Shown: positions 54,245 to 62,690, counted from the first letter of the stretch. The stretch is 64,000 bases of DNA from Pseudescherichia sp031979925 (GCF_031979925.1 NZ_DALZFB010000007.1:165187-229186), one strand, 5' to 3'. Notes: generated by a model not told the origin, from the sequence alone. Translations and numbers: made by a program.

Positions 54245-55009
54245 ATGTCTTTAACGCGGAACACATTTTGGGCTTGTATAGTATTTGCAACGCCCGCGCT
54301 ATTTAGTCAATCGGCTTACGCTCTGGAGTATATAAATTCCTTCGGCTCAATTAATGCCGGATATGCTGACTGGAACAGCGGCTTTGTCAATGTACATCGA
54401 GGCGAAGTCTGGAAAGCCACTGCCGATTTCGGCGTTAATTTTCGCGAGGCGGAATTTTACTCCTTCATTGAAAGTAATGTTTTAAACCATTCCGTCGCTG
54501 GACGAAACCATACTGTTTCTGCCATGACGCATGTTCGTCTTTTTGACTCTGACTACACTTTCTTTGGCAAAATATATGGTCAGTGGGAGAACACCTGGGG
54601 AGACGATCTGGATATGTTTTATGGTCTGGGCTATCTCGGCTGGAGTGGTGATTGGGGGTTTTTTAAACCCTATATTGGATTACATAATCAATCTGGCGAT
54701 TACGTCTCGCAGAAATATGGACAAACCAGCGGCTGGAACGGTTACGTTGTAGGCTGGACCACGGCATATAATTTCTCATTATTTGATGAGAAGCTTGTCT
54801 TATCTGACTGGAATGAAGTTGAACTTGATCGGAATGATGCTTATGCCGAGCAGCAGTACGGTGATTACGGTATTAACGGCGGTTTAACGCTGGCCTGGAA
54901 GTTTTATCCTCGCTGGAAGGCGGCTGTAACCTGGCGCTATTTCAAAAACAAATTAGGTTACGACGGATTCGGGGATCAAATGATTTATATGGTTGGGTAT
55001 GAGTTCTAA
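54245..55009 (+). CDS. Tsx/OmpK-type outer-membrane channel protein
   Basis: 254 residues. Signal peptide to SQSAYA-LEY (cleavage after about residue 26), then an alternating aromatic-rich beta-barrel and a terminal Phe (MVGYEF), the usual outer-membrane insertion signal. It resembles the nucleoside-specific channel Tsx/OmpK family (EFYSFIESNVLN, WGDDLDMFYGLGYLGWSG). It is the first gene of a co-directional cluster with sulfatase, sulfatase maturase and sulfotransferase, so uptake of sulfate esters is inferred. ATG 54245 has gggga 10 bp upstream; an ATG at 54236 is possible. Confidence 0.82.
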   Translation: MSLTRNTFWACIVFATPALFSQSAYALEYINSFGSINAGYADWNSGFVNVHRGEVWKATADFGVNFREAEFYSFIESNVLNHSVAGRNHTVSAMTHVRLFDSDYTFFGKIYGQWENTWGDDLDMFYGLGYLGWSGDWGFFKPYIGLHNQSGDYVSQKYGQTSGWNGYVVGWTTAYNFSLFDEKLVLSDWNEVELDRNDAYAEQQYGDYGINGGLTLAWKFYPRWKAAVTWRYFKNKLGYDGFGDQMIYMVGYEF

Positions 55010-55029
55010 TTTTAGGCAAAGGAGTTGAG

Positions 55030-56523
55030 ATGAAAAGAACGATTGTTGCCAGTATGGTTGGATTAGCATTATGCGCGGGAAGTGTATTATCGTCCGCACA
55101 TGCCACAACAGATAAACGCCCTAATCTGGTTATTATTCTGGCAGATGATTTAGGTTATGGTGACCTTGCTACCTATGGTCATCAAATTGTGAAGACGCCG
55201 AATATCGATAAACTTGCGCAGGAGGGGGTGAAATTCACTGACTACTACGCACCAGCACCGCTATGTTCTCCTTCACGCGCGGGTCTGTTGACGGGACGAA
55301 TGCCTTTCCGTACGGGCGTCCGTTCATGGATACCGGAGAACAAAAATGTGTCACTAGGGCGCAATGAGCTCACCATCGCCAACCTGCTGAAACAGCAGGG
55401 GTATGACACAGCGATGATGGGTAAACTGCATTTGAATGCGGGCGGCGATCGTACCGACCAGCCGCAGGCGAAAGACATGGGGTTCGATTATAGCCTCGTC
55501 AATCCTGCGGGGTTTGTATCGGATTCAACGCTGGATAATGCGAAAGAGCGTCCGCGCTATGGCGTTGTGCATCCAACGGGCTGGTTGCGTAACGGTAAAC
55601 ATATCGGGCGTGCAGATAAAATGAGCGGCGAGTTTGTTAGCTCTGAGGTGGTAAATTGGCTCGATAACAAAAAAGACGATAACCCCTTCTTCTTATATGT
55701 CGCCTTTACCGAAGTGCACAGCCCGCTGGCGGCGCCGAAAAAGTATCTCGATATGTACTCATCCTATATGAGTGAATATGAGAAGCAGCATCCGGATCTG
55801 TACTACGGGGACTGGGCAGATAAACCGTGGCGCGGTACCGGGGAATATTACGCCAACATCAGCTATATGGATGCGCAGGTTGGTAAAGTACTCGCCAAAA
55901 TCAAGGCGATGGGGGAAGAAGATAATACGATCGTTATCTTTATCAGCGACAATGGTCCAGTTACGCGTGAAGCGCGCAAGGTCTATGAGCTGAATCTTGC
56001 TGGCGAGACAGATGGTTTACGCGGACGCAAAGATAACTTATGGGAAGGCGGGATCCGCGTCCCGGCCATTATTAAATATGGTAAACATATACCGCAGGGA
56101 ACAGTCACCGATACGCCTGCCTACGGTCTCGACTGGTTGCCAACGCTGGCGCAGTTGATGGACTTTACGCTACCTTCCGATCGTACCTATGACGGCCAGT
56201 CGCTGGTGCCGCTCCTGGAGAAAAAATCCCTGACCCGGCAAAAACCGCTTATTTTCGGTATCGATATGCCTTTCCAGGACGATCCGACGGATGAGTGGGC
56301 AATTCGGGATGGCGACTGGAAGATGATTATAGATCGGGAAAATAAACCCAAATATCTCTATAACCTGAAAAATGACCGCTATGAAACGCTTAATCAGATT
56401 GGCAAACAGCCTGATATTGAGAAGCAGTTGTATAGCAAGTTCCTGAAGTACAAAACCGATATTGACCATGACTCCCTGATGAAAGCCCGGGGGGATAAGC
56501 CAACGCCTGTGACCTGGGGCTAA
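55030..56523 (+). CDS. secreted Cys-type sulfatase (arylsulfatase family)
   Basis: 497 residues. Signal peptide ending SSAHA-T (about residue 25), metal ligands D39-D40 (LADDLGYGD), formylglycine motif C79-S-P-S-R83 within CSPSRAGLLTGR (79-90), K132, H134, H230, D307-N308 (ISDNGP) and K334. All the expected active-site residues are present, so it should hydrolyse sulfate esters in the periplasm after C79 is converted to formylglycine in the cytoplasm by a radical-SAM maturase. The maturase gene lies immediately downstream. RBS aaaggag precedes the ATG. The physiological substrate is unknown. Confidence 0.92.
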   Translation: MKRTIVASMVGLALCAGSVLSSAHATTDKRPNLVIILADDLGYGDLATYGHQIVKTPNIDKLAQEGVKFTDYYAPAPLCSPSRAGLLTGRMPFRTGVRSWIPENKNVSLGRNELTIANLLKQQGYDTAMMGKLHLNAGGDRTDQPQAKDMGFDYSLVNPAGFVSDSTLDNAKERPRYGVVHPTGWLRNGKHIGRADKMSGEFVSSEVVNWLDNKKDDNPFFLYVAFTEVHSPLAAPKKYLDMYSSYMSEYEKQHPDLYYGDWADKPWRGTGEYYANISYMDAQVGKVLAKIKAMGEEDNTIVIFISDNGPVTREARKVYELNLAGETDGLRGRKDNLWEGGIRVPAIIKYGKHIPQGTVTDTPAYGLDWLPTLAQLMDFTLPSDRTYDGQSLVPLLEKKSLTRQKPLIFGIDMPFQDDPTDEWAIRDGDWKMIIDRENKPKYLYNLKNDRYETLNQIGKQPDIEKQLYSKFLKYKTDIDHDSLMKARGDKPTPVTWG

Positions 56524-56571
56524 CAGAATAACAATAAGAAACAAAGAGTATGCCACTTAGGGCTATGCCCG

Positions 56572-56608
56572 CCTGGTTCGGTACGGTTGTGCTGAACCAG
56601 GTTCTTTT
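56572..56608 (+). terminator. hairpin with T-tract between sulfatase and maturase
   Basis: cctggttc (56572-56579) and gaaccagg (56594-56601) pair perfectly around a 14-nt loop and are followed by ttctttt. It probably reduces transcription of the maturase gene relative to the sulfatase. Confidence 0.75.
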
Positions 56609-56650
56609 ACTTTAGAGGTCATACATAATGAGCAAAAAAGTTGTCAGGTT

Positions 56651-57823
56651 ATGGTGAAGCCGACAGGGTCGGTGTGCAATCTTGATTGCCGATACTGTTT
56701 TTATCTTGAAAAAGAGAAGCTCTATCCTGAACGGAAAAATCATTATCGGATGTCTGAGAATACGCTTGAACTGTTTGTTCAGCAGCATATTGCCGCTCAG
56801 GATGTTGATGAAGTGATTTTTGCATGGCAGGGCGGAGAGCCTACGCTGATGGGAATACCGTTTTATCAAAAAGCAGTGGCGTTGCAGCAGCGCTACGCCA
56901 ATGGAAAGACTATCGTCAATACATTCCAGACTAATGGCATCCTTGTTAATAGTGAGTGGGCACACTTTTTTAACCAACGGCAATTTCTGGTAGGCATATC
57001 CATTGATGGCGATGCAGCACTGCACGATGAGTGGCGTCTGACACGATCTGGCGGCCCCACACATGCGAAGGTTGAGCGGGCAATCCGCTGCCTGGTCGAG
57101 CATGAGGTCGAATTCAATACGCTTACCGTCGTTAATCACAGCAATATGCATCATCCGCAACGGGTTTATGCCTATCTTAAATCGCTGGGTAGCCGTTACA
57201 TGCAGTTTATACCGCTAGTAGAAAGGCAAAGTAATCATGGCATCTCCACCCTGGCGCACCCGCAAGAGGATAAGGCCAATATGATGCCCTGGTCAGTTAA
57301 CACCTCGCAGTTTGGCCATTTCCTTAATGCTATCTTTGATATCTGGATCCGAGAGGATATCGGTGAAATTGGCATCCAGCTTTTCGAACAGACGCTGGCA
57401 GCCTGGTGTGGTCTTCCACCCCAGGTCTGTATTTTTGCGCCCCAGTGCGGAAGTGCCTTTGCGATGGAAATGAACGGAGACATCTATAACTGCGATCACT
57501 TTGTCTACCCGGAGTATAAGCTGGGGAATATTTATGACAGGACATTGCGTGAGATGAATTCAAGTGAACAAAATCACTGCTTTGGCAAAGATAAAATGCG
57601 ATCGATGGCGCAGGAGTGCCATGCCTGTCAGTGGAAATTTGCCTGTTACGGAGGCTGCCCTAAACATCGTTTTTTGCCATCAGCATCAGGCCAGTTAAAT
57701 AAAAACTATCTCTGCGCAAGCTATAAAGCTTTTTTCTCGCATACGGCTCCGCTTATGGGCGTAATGAAAACGCTTTATGAAAATAATATTCCCCCAGCGG
57801 AGATTCGGACGGTATTGGTTTAA
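56651..57823 (+). CDS. anaerobic sulfatase-maturating radical-SAM enzyme (AslB/anSME-like), start region frame-shifted
   Basis: 390 residues from the ATG at 56651. Radical-SAM cluster C9-x3-C13-x2-C16 (CNLDCRYCFYLEK), WQGGEPTLMG, and a C-terminal SPASM domain with further Cys (CGLPPQVCIFAPQCG; DIYNCDHF; CHACQWKFACYGGCPKHRF). It converts the sulfatase active-site Cys to formylglycine. The best RBS (tagagg) serves an ATG at 56628, whose frame reads MSKKVVRLW then stops (56655-56657). Adding one A to the run at 56634-56639 joins it to this frame as MSKKSCQVMVKPTG, which looks like the natural N-terminus. See findings. The enzyme may be produced from 56651 in a slightly short form or from a corrected sequence. 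Confidence 0.88.
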   Translation: MVKPTGSVCNLDCRYCFYLEKEKLYPERKNHYRMSENTLELFVQQHIAAQDVDEVIFAWQGGEPTLMGIPFYQKAVALQQRYANGKTIVNTFQTNGILVNSEWAHFFNQRQFLVGISIDGDAALHDEWRLTRSGGPTHAKVERAIRCLVEHEVEFNTLTVVNHSNMHHPQRVYAYLKSLGSRYMQFIPLVERQSNHGISTLAHPQEDKANMMPWSVNTSQFGHFLNAIFDIWIREDIGEIGIQLFEQTLAAWCGLPPQVCIFAPQCGSAFAMEMNGDIYNCDHFVYPEYKLGNIYDRTLREMNSSEQNHCFGKDKMRSMAQECHACQWKFACYGGCPKHRFLPSASGQLNKNYLCASYKAFFSHTAPLMGVMKTLYENNIPPAEIRTVLV

Positions 57824-57844
57824 ACGCTGTTCACTGAGGAATAC

Positions 57845-59095
57845 ATGTTCGCAAATATCAATGTGGATTGCTGTAAGACATTGGGTTGTAAAAATTTCGG
57901 CATCCTCAATAGCCCGGACTATATTATACAGAATAAGGATGTGCTCTGTCGGGAGTGTGGTTTTTTATTTCCTGTTATCTCAGCCACATCGTTAAATCTC
58001 TTTCGCCAGAGCGCTAATCGGCCATGGCGGGGATTGGTAAAGCAGTGTCCGCGCTGTGGTGGGCACTCGTTAAGAAAATATGGCTTCTCTTCACTTGGTA
58101 ACCGCCGAATCTACTGCTGCCAATGTCATCGAACATTCATCGCGCCGGAGGAACAAAAGAGGGATCATCGGCAGATGGCGCTTCCTGGCCTGATACAGGA
58201 GGGAGCTTCTCTGACCGATATTCGCAAACAACTTGATCTGGACAGTACAGGCCTCTGCCGAGAGTTAAGCAAATTATCCCGAAATGCTAACCAACATGAG
58301 CGGCAAGGGGCATTTACTGCTTTTGATATTATGCTCAGCACACGAGCGTTTTACGTCAATTTTAACGGCGGTAATAGCCGACTATATGTATTAGTCACCG
58401 CAGAGGAGCAGAGCGGTAACGTGGTGGCTATTTCGACAAATTATTCCGCGCAACCAGTAGAGAAGGCGTATGAGTATATATCTCGTTATGAGGAACGTCT
58501 GCCCCCCGGAACGCTAATGCATCTGGTTCAGCGTAAAGAGTCGATTACCATGCGTCGCCAAAATCTTTTTGATGTGGATTATGGCCCTGCGACACTGAAT
58601 AAAAACGATCCCGGTATGCTGGTAAAACCAGTCTTACCCGCTTACCGACATTTTGAATTAGTCCAGACGCTGACGGACGAGCGCTCCCTGAATGTTCAGC
58701 ACTATATCGATCACGAGTGTTTTATCTTAGGCGGATGTATGATGGCAAACCTGGCTTATGTGCAACAAGGGCGAAGCCATATCTCTTTTGTGCGGGAGCG
58801 TGGAACACCACCTCTACAGCATGCCATGCCGCCGCGCCTGTTTATGAGTGGGGGTATTCGCAATAATGTCTGGCGAACGTTCTCAACGCGTGACTACGCG
58901 ATGGCGGTGTGCAATCTTACGGAGAATAAAAAAACAGGCGCGCAGCGTTATGCAACTCTCAAAGGTGCTATACGGTTTATACAATACCTGCATGCGCATC
59001 CTTTTCTACCGCAGCTTAATCGATTGTCACCTGCCAACGTCACTGCAGTTCTTGAATATCTGAAATATGAATACAATCAAACACGTAGGAAGTAA
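57845..59095 (+). CDS. double zinc-ribbon, InsA-like protein with transposase-like body; function unknown
   Basis: 416 residues, RBS gagg before ATG. Two Cys4-type ribbons can be seen: C9/C10, C15, C35, C38, and C68, C71 with C91/C92, C94 (CPRCGG ... YCCQC). The second plus the next helical part (about 105-150, LTDIRKQLDLDSTGLCREL) resembles the IS1 InsA arrangement of zinc ribbon followed by helix-turn-helix. The rest (about 160-400) looks like a beta-rich domain of RNase H/transposase type, but I see no clear DDE triad. It lies 21 bp after the maturase gene, implying co-transcription. Candidate roles: regulator of the island, or domesticated transposase. Not recognised with certainty. Confidence 0.75.
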   Translation: MFANINVDCCKTLGCKNFGILNSPDYIIQNKDVLCRECGFLFPVISATSLNLFRQSANRPWRGLVKQCPRCGGHSLRKYGFSSLGNRRIYCCQCHRTFIAPEEQKRDHRQMALPGLIQEGASLTDIRKQLDLDSTGLCRELSKLSRNANQHERQGAFTAFDIMLSTRAFYVNFNGGNSRLYVLVTAEEQSGNVVAISTNYSAQPVEKAYEYISRYEERLPPGTLMHLVQRKESITMRRQNLFDVDYGPATLNKNDPGMLVKPVLPAYRHFELVQTLTDERSLNVQHYIDHECFILGGCMMANLAYVQQGRSHISFVRERGTPPLQHAMPPRLFMSGGIRNNVWRTFSTRDYAMAVCNLTENKKTGAQRYATLKGAIRFIQYLHAHPFLPQLNRLSPANVTAVLEYLKYEYNQTRRK

Positions 59096-59214
59096 TGTAG
59101 TGCAATCAATTATTGATACGGGTTGATTCCTTTTTGCTAAGGAGAGGGAGAGTCAACGGTATATTTTTCTGGTTCTACTGTGAGCTGACGAGATAGATAT
59201 ACTGGAGATTCGTT

Positions 59215-60930
59215 ATGAAAAATAGTGTTATTCATGGGCATACCCTTCCTGCTCCGCGTTCCGCTATTAATCAGGGGGTAGATGTTAATAATGCAATGGT
59301 TCTTAGCCACACGGCCATTTATCAGGATAGCCTTACCCAGATTACCGAAGACAATACGCTGGAAAAGGCGCGTATCACCCTTAATCCTTACGGCACTGCC
59401 CCTTTAAGTGCCTATGCCGGAATATGGAGCAGTGAAAACCGTGAAATCACTTTGTATATTCAGGATGTAGCTAAAACTGCCGTACTGACCAAACAGGTTT
59501 TAACGCTTAGCGCGGGCGCAAATCTGGTGCCGGTTCTCGGCCTTGTGGCTGACAGCGAAAACCAGATCGTCTTTCTTTCTGACGGTGTGGAAATTGCCTC
59601 TTATGCCATTACAACTCAGCCGTTGCCAGCTACAGACTCTGCTGATGTCACATTGGGGTTCCCTATTATCAGCGTGACTCAGCCGGTAACGGATGCAACA
59701 AAAATGGCTCCCGGTTACTACTTCATTACCCATTTCGATCGTTATAACTATGCGCTGGACCAAAACGGGATTGTACGCTGGTATGTGACGAAGGATTTTC
59801 CCTCTTACAACCTGGTGCGTATTGATAACGGCCACTTTCTTGCGACTTCGGAAGCAAATAACACCTATCTGAGCATGTATGAGTTTGACATGATGGGGCG
59901 TCTGTATGCCTTCTATGTACTGGACAATCAGTTTCATCACTCCATCTGGCAGTGGGACAGCAGTACGATTGTGGCTCCATCGGAATATACCGCGGGTCGT
60001 CCGGATGCATTACACACTAATGAGGATGGCGTTTCCGTTATCGATCTGACAACGGGGCTGGAGATTGCCTATTACGACCTGGCGAAAATTCTCGATCCGC
60101 AGCGCGAGTCACGACCGTCAGGTACAGCTCCAGGCGAAGATCCGACGGTAAAAGACTGGTTGCATATTAACCAAAGCTACGTTAATGAGACCAATAATCT
60201 CCTCATCGCTTCTGGTCGGCATCAGAGCGCAGTCTTTGGCATCGATCTGGAAACTGAGGCGCTACGATTCATTATGTCCACCCACGAAGAGTGGAATGAG
60301 GCATTACAGCCTTATCTACTGACGCCGGTTGATAATGATGGAGTACCGCTTTATGACTTCAATAATCCCGAAGATGTGGATGCCGCGAACCGTGATTTCT
60401 GGACGTGGGGCCAGCATAACGTTATTGAAATTCCAAATGAAAAACCGGATATCGTCGAGTTTATGGTCTTTGATAACGGTAATTTTCGCTCACGTGACGA
60501 CAGTAAAAGTCTGCTGCCACCGGACAACTACAGCCAAATTGTCCATTTCATCATCGACCTGAAAACCATGACTATTACACGTCCTTTTGCGTACGGTAAG
60601 GAGCTTGGCTCACGAGGCTACAGCAGCTGCGTCAGTGCCAAGGAGATCCTCTCAAACGGTAATATCGTGGTGCACTTTGGAGACTGTACCTTTGATGAAA
60701 ATGGTCGGGCGGTTTCGTGTCAGCCGGGGGATAGCGATCTTGTCGATCCGCAGGAAGGTAGTGAGGTAATGGGGAACCTGCTGTTACAGGAGATAGACCC
60801 CTCTACCAAATCGGTGCTTTTCGAAGCGACAATGACGTCGGGCTATTACAAAAATGAAGCTACCGGTGGGGAGGGTTATCGCTACGATATTACCAGCTTC
60901 CGCGTCTACAAAATGGCGCTCTATGCCTGA
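59215..60930 (+). CDS. assT: aryl-sulfate sulfotransferase (ASST), signal-peptide-less form
   Basis: 571 residues. It aligns by eye with uropathogenic E. coli AssT, which transfers sulfate between phenolic compounds without PAPS. Candidate active-site residues: H242 (NQFHHSIWQW), H317 and N319 (DWLHINQ), R335 (SGRHQS), H401 (WGQHNV), the last corresponding to the sulfate-accepting histidine. Other shared stretches: YEFDMMGR, KILDPQR, LLTPVDNDG, VFDNGN. Unlike AssT there is no signal peptide (MKNSVIHGHTLPAPRSAINQ) and the CxxxxxC disulfide loop before the catalytic His is replaced by cysteine-free sequence. No dsbL/dsbI genes are adjacent. RBS tggaga precedes the ATG. Last gene of the island. 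Confidence 0.9.
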   Translation: MKNSVIHGHTLPAPRSAINQGVDVNNAMVLSHTAIYQDSLTQITEDNTLEKARITLNPYGTAPLSAYAGIWSSENREITLYIQDVAKTAVLTKQVLTLSAGANLVPVLGLVADSENQIVFLSDGVEIASYAITTQPLPATDSADVTLGFPIISVTQPVTDATKMAPGYYFITHFDRYNYALDQNGIVRWYVTKDFPSYNLVRIDNGHFLATSEANNTYLSMYEFDMMGRLYAFYVLDNQFHHSIWQWDSSTIVAPSEYTAGRPDALHTNEDGVSVIDLTTGLEIAYYDLAKILDPQRESRPSGTAPGEDPTVKDWLHINQSYVNETNNLLIASGRHQSAVFGIDLETEALRFIMSTHEEWNEALQPYLLTPVDNDGVPLYDFNNPEDVDAANRDFWTWGQHNVIEIPNEKPDIVEFMVFDNGNFRSRDDSKSLLPPDNYSQIVHFIIDLKTMTITRPFAYGKELGSRGYSSCVSAKEILSNGNIVVHFGDCTFDENGRAVSCQPGDSDLVDPQEGSEVMGNLLLQEIDPSTKSVLFEATMTSGYYKNEATGGEGYRYDITSFRVYKMALYA

Positions 60931-60963
60931 AGCGCCACGCTAAGCACATTCTTATCCTCCCAC

Positions 60964-60989
60964 AAGCCCGATATCAGTTCGGGCTTTTT
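60964..60989 (+). terminator. intrinsic terminator after assT
   Basis: aagcccga/tcgggctt with a 7-nt loop, followed by ttt, 33 bp after the stop. It marks the end of the island operon. Confidence 0.85.
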
Positions 60990-61065
60990 CATTATTTCTG
61001 TCCCCTGGCGATCCAGACGGTTAAACTGTTTCAGACGATTAGTAAATTATACAGAAGGAGCCGTT

Positions 61066-62238
61066 GTGAAACATTTGCGCCGCTTTATCAACAGCGATGC
61101 GTCCGGGGGTGTGACGCTCATCGTTGCCGCTCTGCTGGCGATGCTTTGCGCCAATCTTGGTGCCACTAAAGAGATTTATAATACTTTCCTCGAGCTGCCC
61201 GTGCAGTTCAGGGCCGGGCCGCTCGACATCAATAAAAACATGCTGCTGTTTATTAACGATGCGCTGATGGCCGTCTTCTTCCTGCTGGTCGGCCTTGAGG
61301 TGAAGCGCGAACTGGTACAGGGCGCGCTGGCTAGCCGCCACCAGGCGATGTTCCCGGTCATTGCTGCCCTGGGCGGCATGGTTGTTCCGGCGCTAATTTT
61401 CCTGCTGTTTAACGCTCACGATCCGGTGGTCAGCCATGGCTGGGCGATCCCTACCGCGACCGATATCGCCTTTGCGCTGGGCGTGCTGGCGTTGCTGGGT
61501 AGTCGCATTCCGCCAGCCCTGAAGATCTTCCTGATGGCGCTGGCGATTATCGATGACCTGGGTGCCATCATTATTATCGCGCTGTTCTACACCAGCGAGC
61601 TGTCAATGGTGTCGCTGGGCGTCGCCGCGCTGGCGGTTGTAGTGCTGGCGATAATGAATGCTCTTAACGTACGGCGCACTGGCCTCTATATTCTGGTTGG
61701 CCTGGTGCTCTGGACCGCGGTACTGAAGTCGGGCGTGCATGCCACCATCGCCGGGGTGATCCTTGGGTTCTTTATCCCACTGACGAAAGAAGAGGGCGTA
61801 TCACCTTCCCGTCAGCTGGAGCATGTGCTTCATCCGTGGGTGGGCTGGCTGATCCTGCCGCTGTTCGCCTTTGCTAATGCAGGAGTCCCGCTGCAGGGCG
61901 TAACGCTGAGCGGGCTGGCCTCAATGCTGCCGCTGGGGATTATTGCCGGGCTGCTTATCGGCAAGCCGCTGGGTATTACCCTCTTTACCTGGCTGGCGCT
62001 GCGTCTGGGACTGGCAAAGCTGCCGCATGGCGCGCAGTTTAACCAGATCATGGCCGTTGGCGTGCTGTGCGGCATCGGCTTCACGATGTCTATCTTTATT
62101 ACTAACCTGGCGTTTGACGGTATCGATCCCGAGCTGGTGGACTGGGCGAAGCTGGGTATCCTGACCGGTTCGTTATTGTCGGCAGTGATTGGCTATATGC
62201 TGCTACGGGCGCGTTTTAAAGTGCCAGCGGTTGCATAG
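61066..62238 (+). CDS. nhaA: Na+/H+ antiporter NhaA
   Basis: 390 residues, twelve helices. Essential aspartates D133 (ATDIAFALG) and D163-D164 (AIIDDLGAI) sit at the same numbers as in E. coli. It exports Na+ or Li+ at alkaline pH. GTG start with RBS agaaggag. The regulator gene nhaR, normally next, is missing; a bidirectional terminator and rpsT follow instead. Confidence 0.96.
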   Translation: MKHLRRFINSDASGGVTLIVAALLAMLCANLGATKEIYNTFLELPVQFRAGPLDINKNMLLFINDALMAVFFLLVGLEVKRELVQGALASRHQAMFPVIAALGGMVVPALIFLLFNAHDPVVSHGWAIPTATDIAFALGVLALLGSRIPPALKIFLMALAIIDDLGAIIIIALFYTSELSMVSLGVAALAVVVLAIMNALNVRRTGLYILVGLVLWTAVLKSGVHATIAGVILGFFIPLTKEEGVSPSRQLEHVLHPWVGWLILPLFAFANAGVPLQGVTLSGLASMLPLGIIAGLLIGKPLGITLFTWLALRLGLAKLPHGAQFNQIMAVGVLCGIGFTMSIFITNLAFDGIDPELVDWAKLGILTGSLLSAVIGYMLLRARFKVPAVA

Positions 62239-62254
62239 TCCATAGTCCAGACGT

Positions 62255-62282
62255 AAAAAAACCCGCCTTGGCGGGTTTTTTT
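62255..62282. terminator. bidirectional terminator between nhaA and rpsT
   Basis: aaaaaaacccgcc/ggcgggttttttt is a perfect 13-bp stem with a 2-nt spacer (practical loop of about four). It has T-tracts on both strands and serves convergent nhaA and rpsT. Confidence 0.9.
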
Positions 62283-62305
62283 AACAAAGCTCAGCAGACG
62301 GGCGA

Positions 62306-62569
62306 TTAAGCCAGTTTGTTGATCTGCGCGGTCAGGTTAGCCTTATGGCGCGCTGCTTTGTTTTTGTGGACCAGACCTTTAGCGGCCTGACGATCCACGA
62401 TCGGTTGCATTTCGTTAAATGCTTTCTGTGCAGCTGCTTTGTCGCCAGCTTCAATCGCTGCGTATACTTTCTTGATGAAAGTACGCATCATAGAGCGACG
62501 GCTTGCGTTGTGCTTGCGTGCCTTTTCAGACTGAACGGCGCGCTTCTTAGCTGATTTGATATTAGCCAA
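62306..62569 (-). CDS. rpsT: 30S ribosomal protein S20
   Basis: 87 residues, Lys/Arg/Ala-rich (MANIKSAKKRAVQSEKARKH). It has the TTG start codon (62567-62569) also used in E. coli, where the weak start is part of S20 autoregulation. It binds 16S rRNA in early 30S assembly. Confidence 0.97.
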   Translation of the reverse strand: MANIKSAKKRAVQSEKARKHNASRRSMMRTFIKKVYAAIEAGDKAAAQKAFNEMQPIVDRQAAKGLVHKNKAARHKANLTAQINKLA

Positions 62570-62690
62570 GGTCCAACTCCCAAATATGATCTATGTGGAC
62601 AATTCAAAGGCCGAGGAATATGCCCTTTCAGCCTTCTTTTGTCAATGGATTTGTGCAAATAAGCGGCGCTACGTTGCGACGCTCGTTACG

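Noticed and set aside
56634..56640. Programmed minus-one frameshift as the favoured explanation for the maturase
   Set aside because: The heptamer in the reading frame is C AAA AAA, not the efficient A AAA AAG in frame, and I see no clear downstream stimulator. A simple indel or error is more likely; kept only as an alternative.
57845..59095. Active insertion sequence around the zinc-ribbon gene
   Set aside because: No terminal inverted repeats or target duplications were seen, the gene is spaced like an operon member, and no DDE triad is evident.
53950..60989. Prophage or integrative element at dnaJ-nhaA
   Set aside because: No integrase, attachment repeat, tRNA target or phage structural gene in the interval.
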